Positions 36,104 through 42,279 of a DNA stretch of 42,279 nucleotides are shown piece by piece. Made by a program: the position numbers and the translations under genes. How positions within the stretch are numbered: the first letter of the stretch is position 1; each line of letters opens with the position of its first letter. The notes under the pieces were generated by a model that saw nothing but the letters and a program-made list of their open reading frames with translations, searched no databases and had not been told where the DNA came from. Origin of the DNA: an uncultured Bacteroidota bacterium (GTDB taxonomy: Bacteria > Bacteroidota > Bacteroidia > AKYH767-A > 2013-40CM-41-45); the NCBI GenBank assembly GCA_937871435.1, contig CALMQM010000107.1:1-42279 (forward strand), written 5' to 3'.

Positions 36104-36598
36104 ATGGCATCAGCAAAACCAAGTTCTACAGCATCGATACAATACATCAAGAGTGAATTGAATACTATTGATTCCGGAGAATTGAAAAAGATGTTGTTGA
36201 GATTGGCAAAACATAAAAAAGAAAATAAAGAATTATTGTCTTATCTGTTGTTTGAAGCGCAAGATGAAGTCGGGTTTATTCAAAAAGTAAAAGACGAAAT
36301 ATCCGGAGAATTTCCTGAGATCAATCGCAGCAATTTATATCTTTCAAAGAAAAGCTTAAGAAGAATTCTAAGAATCGCATCTAAACAAATTCGATTTGCT
36401 GATTCATACAGGGCGGAAGCGGAAATTCTTATTCACTTTTGTATTCAAATGAAGGAGAGCGGAATTCCTTTTCATAACAGTCAGGTTTTACTTAATTTGT
36501 ATAATCAGCAATTGAAGAAAATTAAGGCGGCTGTATCAAAAATGCACGAAGATTTACAATTTGATTTTCGCGCATCTCTTGAGTTTATTGAAAATTAG
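36104..36598 (+). CDS. Uncharacterised helical protein
   Basis: 164 aa from the ATG at 36104; the longer frame starts with TTG. No signal peptide or TM is seen. The protein looks almost fully alpha-helical and Lys/Glu-rich, with KKMLLRLAKHKKENKELLSY near the start and SKKSLRRILRIASKQIRFAD in the middle. The composition and lack of frame damage support a real cytoplasmic protein, but I do not recognise the family. A role in nucleic-acid or protein binding would be a guess. It stands alone between a divergent lipoprotein gene and a cytochrome gene. Confidence 0.72.
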   Translation: MASAKPSSTASIQYIKSELNTIDSGELKKMLLRLAKHKKENKELLSYLLFEAQDEVGFIQKVKDEISGEFPEINRSNLYLSKKSLRRILRIASKQIRFADSYRAEAEILIHFCIQMKESGIPFHNSQVLLNLYNQQLKKIKAAVSKMHEDLQFDFRASLEFIEN

Positions 36599-36802
36599 TT
36601 TCACCGAAATCTGTTCCAATGGCCCTTTTGAATCGGTTATTTTCAGGTATATTGAAATGAGTATAGGTGATTTTCCGGTGATTGAAGCTAAAATCCCCTT
36701 GCTGTTTTCAAATCCTTTTCCGGCTCAGACCCTGATTTTCCTTGTTCACCTATTTATTCTTGATCAAACTTGGCTAAAACACGTAGTTTGAAATATAAGA
36801 AT

Positions 36803-36829
36803 GACTCATTTTGTGCAATTCAATGAGTC
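36803..36829 (+). promoter_or_regulatory. 8-bp inverted repeat upstream of the multihaem cytochrome gene
   Basis: GACTCATT (36803-36810) and AATGAGTC (36822-36829) with an 11-nt loop. A TCATTTTG sequence (7 of 8 to the -7 consensus) overlaps the left arm, so this might be a promoter with operator. The remainder of 36599-36895 shows no gene. Confidence 0.3.
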
Positions 36830-36895
36830 TTGATTCCTCCCCCCTAAATAAACATTGAGTGATCGATAATGCTCTAAAAACTAAACTGCACCATA

Positions 36896-37600
36896 ATGAA
36901 ATCACAATACGCACCATTGGGCAAAACTTGCACTTTCTGCTTTACTTCAATTTCAGTTGTTTTTCTTCTCCTTTGCAATTCTGCATGGAGTGATCCCAAT
37001 GCATTCACGAATATGACACATAATTTCACGTCTGATTCGTGGAATACATATAACTACACAACCACATTGGGACAACAATTGTGTCAACCATGCCATACAC
37101 CGCATAATTCTTTGCCATCGGATGTAGCTCCGTTATGGAACCACCAGCTATCATCAGCTACATATTCAATTTATGAAAGTGTAAAGGACGGATCATCCAT
37201 GGGTGTCAACACTATTGACGGGACTTCCAAATTATTTCTTTCGTGTCACGATGGAACTGTTGCTTTAGGTTCTTTCGGTGGACAAATCGGATCACAATTC
37301 ATCACGGGTGGTTTTAATTTCACCACTGATCTGAAAAACGACCACCCGGTTTCTATTGATTATTCCAATGCATTGAGTGGAGGGTATGGGGAGTTGCACC
37401 AGACTACCCATGTGTTTGCAAATTATGATACGCTTGCTCTTACCTATGTTCCGGGCAGTGAACCCGTAACCCGATTGCTTGACGTAAATGGTAAAGTACA
37501 ATGTACTTCTTGTCACAGTGCCCATTCAAATGAATCAAGGTACATGTTGAGAATGGATAACCGCGGCTCCGCTTTGTGTTTGGCTTGTCACGATAAATAA
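36896..37600 (+). CDS. Periplasmic multihaem cytochrome c with doubled-CXXCH motifs, one degenerate
   Basis: 234 aa. Signal peptide (about 1-32) then four haem-motif positions: CQPCH (63-67), FLSCH (114-118), CTSCH (203-207) and CLACH (228-232). The second has Phe114 where the first Cys should be, in an otherwise conserved KLFLSCHDGTVALG context; three canonical sites remain. The pattern fits cytochrome c3/doubled-CXXCH family proteins. Extra His residues (HTPH, HSAH, THVF) could be distal ligands. It is probably an electron carrier in the periplasm. No operon partner is adjacent; the start follows a 297-bp gap. Confidence 0.86.
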   Translation: MKSQYAPLGKTCTFCFTSISVVFLLLCNSAWSDPNAFTNMTHNFTSDSWNTYNYTTTLGQQLCQPCHTPHNSLPSDVAPLWNHQLSSATYSIYESVKDGSSMGVNTIDGTSKLFLSCHDGTVALGSFGGQIGSQFITGGFNFTTDLKNDHPVSIDYSNALSGGYGELHQTTHVFANYDTLALTYVPGSEPVTRLLDVNGKVQCTSCHSAHSNESRYMLRMDNRGSALCLACHDK

Positions 37601-37787
37601 TTTCAGAATTAAGATAAAAACCCGGGGATGATCACTGTAATTATACTTTATACGATTAAGGTATTTAAATCAAGGCGAATCAACTGAAAACAAATTGTTT
37701 TTAAAGTGGAGGCGCAAAGTATTTTATGCAAATCAATGCTCAGATTTCTTAAAGGTCATTTTAATTCCAGCCTGAATTAGTCAGGTT

Positions 37788-37834
37788 AAAAGCATAAAAA
37801 AAGCCGTCGAGGTCGACGGCTTTTTTGTGCTTTT
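37788..37834. terminator. Bidirectional intrinsic terminator
   Basis: GCCGTCGA (37803-37810) with TCGACGGC (37813-37820), flanked by seven A and six T, and extended by AAAAGCA (37788-37794) with TGCTTTT (37828-37834). It serves the minus-strand gene ending at 37848 and could also stop plus-strand transcripts from the cytochrome gene. Confidence 0.9.
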
Positions 37835-37847
37835 AAATTTTTGTATA

Positions 37848-38813
37848 TTATTTCTGAACAATAATTTTATTGGTTGAATGATAAGTTCCATAGGTAACAT
37901 TCACCATATAAGTTCCGGCACTTACGGAACTTAAATCCAGTTGATGGATGTGGTCAGTCATCGTATTTAGTTTTTTACTCAAAACCAAACGACCACTCAG
38001 ATCAGTGATATCAACTGTTGCTTCAGAGGTACTATTGCTGATGAGAACATTTAATTGATTCTGAGCTAGGGTAGGGTAGATGGCTACATTTTTATCATAG
38101 GCGACATTCGGAACTCCGGCAACACCATCACACACGATTGGAATGATTGCCATAGAAATCGAAAGTCCCCAGGAATCAATATCGTCAAACGGATACCATG
38201 ATGTACCATCGGACCACAATTCCCAGGCTGTGCTAGGAGAAGTGTTACCATCAATATTGCTATAAATGGAAAGAGTATCCCCCGCGGTATAATCGAATTG
38301 AACGCCGGCATAGAAATAATCAGAAACTACAGGTGGATTTGGGAAAGTAATAGCAGTAATTGTTTGTGCTGCGATATCATCTACTGCTCCCTGGTAACTG
38401 TAATTTGTATTGCCGATTATCGCACCCGGCATTCCACCTGATTCATCCCAGACATTTACACTGAAAGTATCTGTTGAATTTGCAGCTGAGGCAACAGCCA
38501 TAAAAATTAAGACACCATTGACTGTTCCATTCACATGATTCAGGTTTGTAAATCGTTCAGCTTTTCCGAGATCTCCATACGAGTTCTGACCTGTTACATA
38601 TCCAATTGAATCAGTATAAAGCACCAGGGTGTCAGACGCTCCGATATTCATGAGCGAATCGCACAACAAGACTCCACGAACCTGCTGACTGAAAGAATTG
38701 AAGGAAGCGGGTTTTGTTGCTTGTGTATTTCTGATGTTTTTCGGAGTACCTGCATTGGCCTGCATTGCTACAGTGCTGAGGCCGACAAATAAATAGAGTA
38801 GAGCTTTTTTCAT
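37848..38813 (-). CDS. T9SS type A sorting-domain protein
   Basis: 321 aa. Signal peptide (about 1-21), then a beta-rich jelly-roll-like central region without recognised catalytic residues, rich in Asp, Asn, Ser and Thr (ASAANSTDTFSVNVWDESGG; FDYTAGDTLSIYSN). The C-terminal about 75 residues (VAIYPTLAQNQLNVLIS, VDITDLSGRLVLSKKL, LSSVSAGTYMVNVTYGTY) form a type A T9SS sorting domain. Secreted or surface-bound; the activity is not known. A strong terminator follows. Confidence 0.88.
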   Translation of the reverse strand: MKKALLYLFVGLSTVAMQANAGTPKNIRNTQATKPASFNSFSQQVRGVLLCDSLMNIGASDTLVLYTDSIGYVTGQNSYGDLGKAERFTNLNHVNGTVNGVLIFMAVASAANSTDTFSVNVWDESGGMPGAIIGNTNYSYQGAVDDIAAQTITAITFPNPPVVSDYFYAGVQFDYTAGDTLSIYSNIDGNTSPSTAWELWSDGTSWYPFDDIDSWGLSISMAIIPIVCDGVAGVPNVAYDKNVAIYPTLAQNQLNVLISNSTSEATVDITDLSGRLVLSKKLNTMTDHIHQLDLSSVSAGTYMVNVTYGTYHSTNKIIVQK

Positions 38814-39135
38814 GTTAATATGATTTTATTTTTACCCGAAGTTTGGAATTTATTTTCAATTGAAGAATGAAGTTGATCTGAAGAGCAATAATTTGTACTT
38901 ATTTAACTATCCACCCAATACTATTTTACATTTTTCTGATTAATCCCGGAATATTTCCATCAACGGTTGTTGATTCTTGTTATGGGATTCAATTTTATTT
39001 CAAAAGGAATAACAAAAAAGTCAGATAAATTTAAATGTAAGATGGCTTGTAATGTGTCAATTTTGTGAAGAATGTGAGTCCTACGAAAGTACCGCAAATA
39101 ATAATCTGTTTAAAAATGATTCGATGAAGTACATT
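38814..39135. other. 322-bp intergenic stretch with a possible branched RNA structure
   Basis: No ORF or exact -7 box. At 38942-38989, AATCCC (38942-38947) and GGGATT (38984-38989) enclose two adjoining small hairpins, GGAA-tat-TTCC (38948-38958) and ATCAAC-ggtt-GTTGAT (38959-38974), resembling a three-way junction. It would be in the 3' UTR of the TPM gene or in the leader of the T9SS gene on the minus strand. The stems are short, so chance is possible. Confidence 0.35.
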
Positions 39136-39933
39136 TTACCAGGAACCACCGGCACCACCACCACCAGAACTACCGCCACCGAATCCTCCAAAACCTCCTC
39201 CACCGCCCCAGCCACCGCTTCCACCACCACCCCAACCACTGCCTCCTGAAAAATTATTCCACGAGCCACGGTTTTTTCTGGCAGCAGCATTGAGTAAAGC
39301 CCATGCGGCCCAGAACGCAAGATTGTTCATTCTCGCGTAACGACTTACATACTTGATCCGTGCAAAAAGTACGATGAAGCCAATGAAAAATACCATGAAG
39401 ATCACAAACCAGCTTGGGTTTTGTTTCCCTCCTTTTTTCATGTAATCATCGGCTGTGTATTCACCGTTTACTATGGACATGATTGAATTCGTCGCTGCAT
39501 CAATGCCTTCGTAATAATTATTCAGTTTGAAATTTGGAAGTATGTCTCGATCCACAATCCGCTTGCACAAGATGTCCGGAAGCACCCCTTCAATTCCATA
39601 ACCGGTATTGATAAATACTTTCCTGTCTTCTTTAGCAATCAATATGAGAACGCCATTGTTTTTGTCTTTCTGTCCGATTCCCCATTTATTATAGAGCTGA
39701 ACAGCATATTCGGATATATCATAGAAACCTGTGCTTTGCATCATTACCACTGCAATTTGAGTTGATGTGGAATCGTTGAATGCGACAAGTTTTTGTTCCA
39801 ATTGGGCTGTTTCATCAGAACTTAGCGTATTCGTAAAATCTGTTATGAGACGATTGGAACGCTCGGGAAAATCATCCGCTATTCCTACAAAAGGCAGTAA
39901 GCTCAATAAAAACAAAATGGCCTTACGAATCAT
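39136..39933 (-). CDS. TPM-domain membrane protein with Gly-rich tail (YgcG family)
   Basis: 265 aa. Signal peptide (about 1-19), TPM domain (about 25-165, with LISDF/LITDFTNTLSSDETAQLEQKL, NKWGIGQKDKNNGVLILIA and FINTGYGIEGVLPD), TM helix (about 183-203), and a Gly/Ser/Trp-rich C-terminus of about 40 residues. This is the usual form of YgcG-like proteins seen beside lemA. The family is thought to act in the envelope, possibly in photosystem-repair-like or protease-linked roles in other organisms, but the function here is unknown. It lies 130 bp after a shorter TPM gene. Confidence 0.92.
   Translation of the reverse strand: MIRKAILFLLSLLPFVGIADDFPERSNRLITDFTNTLSSDETAQLEQKLVAFNDSTSTQIAVVMMQSTGFYDISEYAVQLYNKWGIGQKDKNNGVLILIAKEDRKVFINTGYGIEGVLPDILCKRIVDRDILPNFKLNNYYEGIDAATNSIMSIVNGEYTADDYMKKGGKQNPSWFVIFMVFFIGFIVLFARIKYVSRYARMNNLAFWAAWALLNAAARKNRGSWNNFSGGSGWGGGGSGGWGGGGGFGGFGGGSSGGGGAGGSW
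39139..39249 (-). repeat. Low-complexity Gly-codon tract
   Basis: Codes for the Gly-rich C-terminus of the YgcG-like protein (GGGGSGGWGGGGGFGGFGGG). On the plus strand it reads as repeated CCN triplets and produces a Thr/Pro-rich shadow frame. It is slippage-prone. Confidence 0.85.
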
Positions 39934-40063
39934 TAGAATAGTCTGAGGAAAATTATTTGTAATAAATTGCGTGATTTATTTTAATTGAAGACAACATTGA
40001 ACACATTTTTTGTGAATGGGCTCCCCGAAAATGAGCTGTAGATTCAATTGTATCATGCTCTTT

Positions 40064-40498
40064 TTAGTCTTTAAATACAATGTCATTTGACAGTTCATTT
40101 GTATCGTTGGATTGTCTTGGGAAATATCGTCCTAAAGCTTCCCCACTCATGAGAATGCCTTTGCTCAGACCCTTTACGAAATCGCCTTCTGTAAAATAAT
40201 GCTGCATCTCCAATTTGATTTCATGCCAGAAATCTTTGTGAACTTTGGAGTTAATTCCTGAGTCACCTAAGATCGCGAAGGATCTGGATTCAAGGGCAAG
40301 ATAAAATAGTACCCCGTTTCTTTCTTTTGTTTCGTGCATTTTCAATTCCTTGAAAACGTATGCGGCGCGATCAAGAACATTGTCTCCGCATACGTCTTCA
40401 ACGAATAGACGGATTTCACCTGAAGTATATTTTTCAGCTTCCGAAATCGATTTTACGATTTCGTCTTTTTCGACCTGGGTGAATTTTCCGCTTGCCAT
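40064..40498 (-). CDS. TPM-domain protein, short form
   Basis: 144 aa, a TPM domain without signal peptide or TM: AEKYTSGEIRLFVEDVCGDN, RNGVLFYLALESRSFAILGD and FVKGLSKGILMSGEALGRYF match the family. Its ATG shares one base with the lemA stop (TGATG), so the two are coupled. It probably works with LemA and the longer YgcG-like protein in one module. The cellular role of this module is not established. Confidence 0.9.
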   Translation of the reverse strand: MASGKFTQVEKDEIVKSISEAEKYTSGEIRLFVEDVCGDNVLDRAAYVFKELKMHETKERNGVLFYLALESRSFAILGDSGINSKVHKDFWHEIKLEMQHYFTEGDFVKGLSKGILMSGEALGRYFPRQSNDTNELSNDIVFKD

Positions 40499-41073
40499 CA
40501 GAATTTTACTGTTGGAGCTTTTTCCGCTCCTTTGTCTGCTTCAAAATAAGGACGCTCCTTGAAACCAAACATGCTGGCAAAAATTACCTTTGGAAAACGA
40601 GATCTTCCGGTATTATAGCTTTGTGCAGCTTCATTGTACTGGCGACGAGCTTCAGTAATTCTGTTTTCTGTTCCTTCCAGCTGAGCCTGCAAATCAGAGA
40701 AATTCTGAACTGCTTTCAGTTGCGGGTAGTTTTCGGCAACGGCAAGCAGGCGACCGAGAGCCCCACTCACCTGAGCTTGTGCTGCCTGAAACTCAGCAAG
40801 TTTTTCTGGAGTAATGTTGTTCGGATCAATTTGAATAGAGGTTGCTTTCGCTCTTGCTTCTACAACCGCTTCCAGAGTGCTCTTTTCGAAATCTGCTGCT
40901 CCTTTGACAGTATTCACCAGGTTGGGGATAAGATCTGAGCGACGTTGGTATTGAGTTTCAACATTTGCCCAGGCTTTGTTCACAATTTCTCTTGAACTAA
41001 CCAGTCCGTTGTAGGAAGTAATCCCGATGATGACAAGCAGTCCGAGAATGATCCAGATAAGATATTTTTTCAT
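40498..41073 (-). CDS. lemA: LemA family protein
   Basis: 191 aa, the normal size. One N-terminal TM helix (about 4-22), then helical LemA signatures NKAWANVETQYQRRSDLIPNL (positions about 32-52; only part cited), GALGRLLAVAENYPQLKA and ENRITEARRQYNEAAQSYN, ending with FGFKERPYFEAD. Predicted to be membrane-anchored with an extracytoplasmic helical domain. It is the first gene of a lemA-TPM-TPM block. A -7 box 93 bp upstream and an alternative-pairing element in the leader suggest leader-level control. Confidence 0.95.
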   Translation of the reverse strand: MKKYLIWIILGLLVIIGITSYNGLVSSREIVNKAWANVETQYQRRSDLIPNLVNTVKGAADFEKSTLEAVVEARAKATSIQIDPNNITPEKLAEFQAAQAQVSGALGRLLAVAENYPQLKAVQNFSDLQAQLEGTENRITEARRQYNEAAQSYNTGRSRFPKVIFASMFGFKERPYFEADKGAEKAPTVKF

Positions 41074-41129
41074 TGTGTTGAGAGGTGTTTATGGTTGATG
41101 TGTAAATGAACTATTAAATTACAAATGTT

Positions 41130-41152
41130 ATTCAGACCTGAATCGCATTCAG
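41130..41152 (-). promoter_or_regulatory. Alternative-pairing element in the lemA leader
   Basis: Three hexamers, ATTCAG (41130-41135), CTGAAT (41138-41143) and ATTCAG (41147-41152). In the RNA the central arm can pair with either neighbour, giving two mutually exclusive small hairpins with 2-nt or 3-nt spacers. It lies between the predicted lemA -7 box and the lemA ATG. Confidence 0.4.
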
Positions 41153-41165
41153 AGTTTAAGCTTTG

Positions 41166-41173
41166 CAAAGGTA
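41166..41173 (-). promoter_or_regulatory. -7 promoter box (TACCTTTG) for lemA
   Basis: Exact TAnnTTTG match on the minus strand, overlapping a 10-bp palindrome (CTTTGCAAAG, 41161-41170). It predicts a leader of about 85 nt. No -33 match seen. Confidence 0.5.
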
Positions 41174-41204
41174 AGACGTTTTAGGAAAGTAAATATTGTT
41201 TCTT

Positions 41205-41699
41205 TCAGGAAGCTTTCCGGGAAACCAGATCCTTGAGAATTTTCTCCAGCTCAATGGCCCTTTGAGTTCCAATCCGGTAAGGAGTTCCTTCCTGACTGGT
41301 AATTTCAACAGCATCATTTCCTCCGGTGTAAAAGCTGATCAAACCGTTGAGATGCAAATTAAAAACGGCGTTGTTCAGATGGTAATTGCTGTATTTTTTC
41401 CTTTCTATTTTGGTTATACTCCGTAAATCAATCTTGACTTTACGGGCTGTCCAGAGTCCGTCCAGCTCAATGAAAGATTTAAAAACCCTTATTTTAATGT
41501 GAAGAACAAACAAAAGAATAATGGAAATAACAATGATTCCTATTCCCAGCCAGAAAAACAAATCACCATTTCTCCCGTTGGTAGTTTTCCACCAGTATAG
41601 AGCAAAGCAAAACAAGGCCAATGACAATCTGCGCAACATGCTCAGTTGGTTATAACCTAAATATTGCTTCTCTTCGTATAATGGCTTCTCCGGTTCCAT
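41205..41699 (-). CDS. Small two-TM membrane protein, PH-like domain possible
   Basis: 164 aa. TM helices at about residues 25-38 and 48-68 are followed by a roughly 95-residue beta-rich cytoplasmic domain (IRVFKSFIELDGLWTARKVK, ISFYTGGNDAVEITSQEGTP) and a C-terminal helix. This layout resembles bacterial PH-like membrane proteins, but the match is by shape only. Its ATG overlaps the tilS stop by one base (TAATG), so it is cotranslated with tilS. Function is unknown. Confidence 0.72.
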   Translation of the reverse strand: MEPEKPLYEEKQYLGYNQLSMLRRLSLALFCFALYWWKTTNGRNGDLFFWLGIGIIVISIILLFVLHIKIRVFKSFIELDGLWTARKVKIDLRSITKIERKKYSNYHLNNAVFNLHLNGLISFYTGGNDAVEITSQEGTPYRIGTQRAIELEKILKDLVSRKAS

Positions 41700-42279
41700 T
41701 AGGATTGAGTGAATTGAATTTTTAAGACTTTTTTGGTCGAATTCCGAACCTTAAATCGATCGTCAATTCCAAGCCCTAAGATACAAACAATGTCGCCCGC
41801 CGACAAGCAAACCAGGTAATTCTCTTTCTCAAAACGAGAGATTTTTTTATCGGTGAAATAATCGCTCAGTTTTTTCCTGTGACCTAATCCCAGTGGATAA
41901 AAATAGTCCCCTGCTTTCCAGGGTCTGAGTAGGAGCGGAAAACGGAGTTCAGCTGCATCTAAAAGTTGCACCTGCGGTATATATTCAATTTTGGATCTTT
42001 TATTTAAAGGGCTGATATTTAGCTTTATAACACTGTTTTCAAGGATGATTTCAGTATCTTTTTCAGAAATTGAAATTTCCTGGCTTGAGGAAGTGGTATT
42101 GGGTTCAATGAGCAATGTGTTCCTGTCTACCAGTAGTCGGCTGGAAGTATCGTAGAATTTTTTTCCGGTTTGTGTTGCTTCCAAAATACTCCGGGCTGAA
42201 ACATTGTTTAGCCCCAGCGAATGCAGGATGGAAGAGAGTATTTGTACTCCATCCTTTTTTTTTCGAATTGCATGAAGTT
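41699..42279 (-). CDS. tilS: tRNA(Ile)-lysidine synthase, C-terminal part (5' end beyond window)
   Basis: About 193 residues are visible and the frame stays open to the right edge; an apparent start at 42184 is only an internal TTG. The end shows the TilS C-terminal domain: LLLRPWKAGDYFYPLGLGHRKKLSDYF with the typical RPWKxGDxFxPxGxxxxKKLSD pattern, then VCILGLGIDDRFKV. TilS ligates lysine to C34 of tRNA-Ile(CAU) to allow AUA decoding; the ATP-binding N-terminal half lies outside the window. It is coupled to the small membrane protein downstream. Confidence 0.93.
   Translation of the reverse strand, partial: LHAIRKKKDGVQILSSILHSLGLNNVSARSILEATQTGKKFYDTSSRLLVDRNTLLIEPNTTSSSQEISISEKDTEIILENSVIKLNISPLNKRSKIEYIPQVQLLDAAELRFPLLLRPWKAGDYFYPLGLGHRKKLSDYFTDKKISRFEKENYLVCLSAGDIVCILGLGIDDRFKVRNSTKKVLKIQFTQS

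Noticed and set aside
36760-36767. TTGATCAA upstream of the multihaem cytochrome
   Set aside because: Half-sites fuse without the N4 spacer of a CRP/FNR site and no exact -7 box follows.
36561-36791. 76-codon plus-strand ORF after the helical protein
   Set aside because: Overlaps the preceding gene, has no recognisable motif, and its composition looks like translated non-coding DNA.
39052-39249. Thr/Pro-rich plus-strand ORF
   Set aside because: Antisense reading of the Gly-codon tract of the YgcG-like gene.

Overview
The window looks like a chromosomal segment of a Bacteroidota member. The evidence is two proteins with type IX secretion C-terminal sorting domains, many Bacteroidota-style lipoproteins, TAnnTTTG-type -7 promoter boxes, mostly weak Shine-Dalgarno signals, and a Sec-type (clade II) nitrous oxide reductase cluster. 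The base composition looks moderately AT-rich by eye. I saw no rRNA, tRNA, CRISPR array, insertion sequence or phage gene. Both ends cut through genes: a response regulator on the left and tilS on the right.

Left region (1-11.1 kb): a truncated receiver-domain protein, then a four-PAS sensor kinase with a NarL-type regulator on the minus strand. Divergent from these is a complete clade II N2O-respiration cluster: cytochrome c lipoprotein, nosZ, terminator, polytopic membrane protein (NosB-like), nosL, nosD, nosF, nosY and a small Cys-containing lipoprotein. It ends at a bidirectional terminator. Both apparent nos transcription units have a TAnnTTTG -7 box with a CRP/FNR-like TGAK-N4-ATCA box centred about 30 bp upstream of it, where a class II activator would sit.

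Middle (11.1-19.6 kb): a minus-strand run with short gaps reads glycosyltransferase, rnhB, DUF3352-like/beta-propeller protein, large lipoprotein and OmpA/TSP3 outer-membrane protein. Divergent from it are lpxD and a SpoIIE/PP2C-type phosphatase, which must use a non-ATG start.

Surface polysaccharide block (22-27.1 kb): flippase, two Wzz-like proteins and an O-antigen ligase/polymerase. Then come a DsbD reductase with a stand-alone copy of its N-terminal domain, a three-gene ABC importer (COG2984/COG4120/COG1101 type), and a T9SS-secreted beta-propeller protein.

Right region (34.5-42.3 kb): a lipoprotein with a disordered tail, an unknown helical protein, a multihaem cytochrome in which one CXXCH has become FXXCH, a second T9SS-sorted protein, a LemA/TPM/TPM cluster, a small two-TM protein and tilS. 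Several gene-free stretches carry unusual inverted-repeat structures: a 69-nt stem-loop at 34480-34548 and two three-arm alternative-pairing elements. The main biological theme is N2O reduction under apparent CRP/FNR-like control. The unexplained parts are the accessory nos genes and the structured intergenic DNA.
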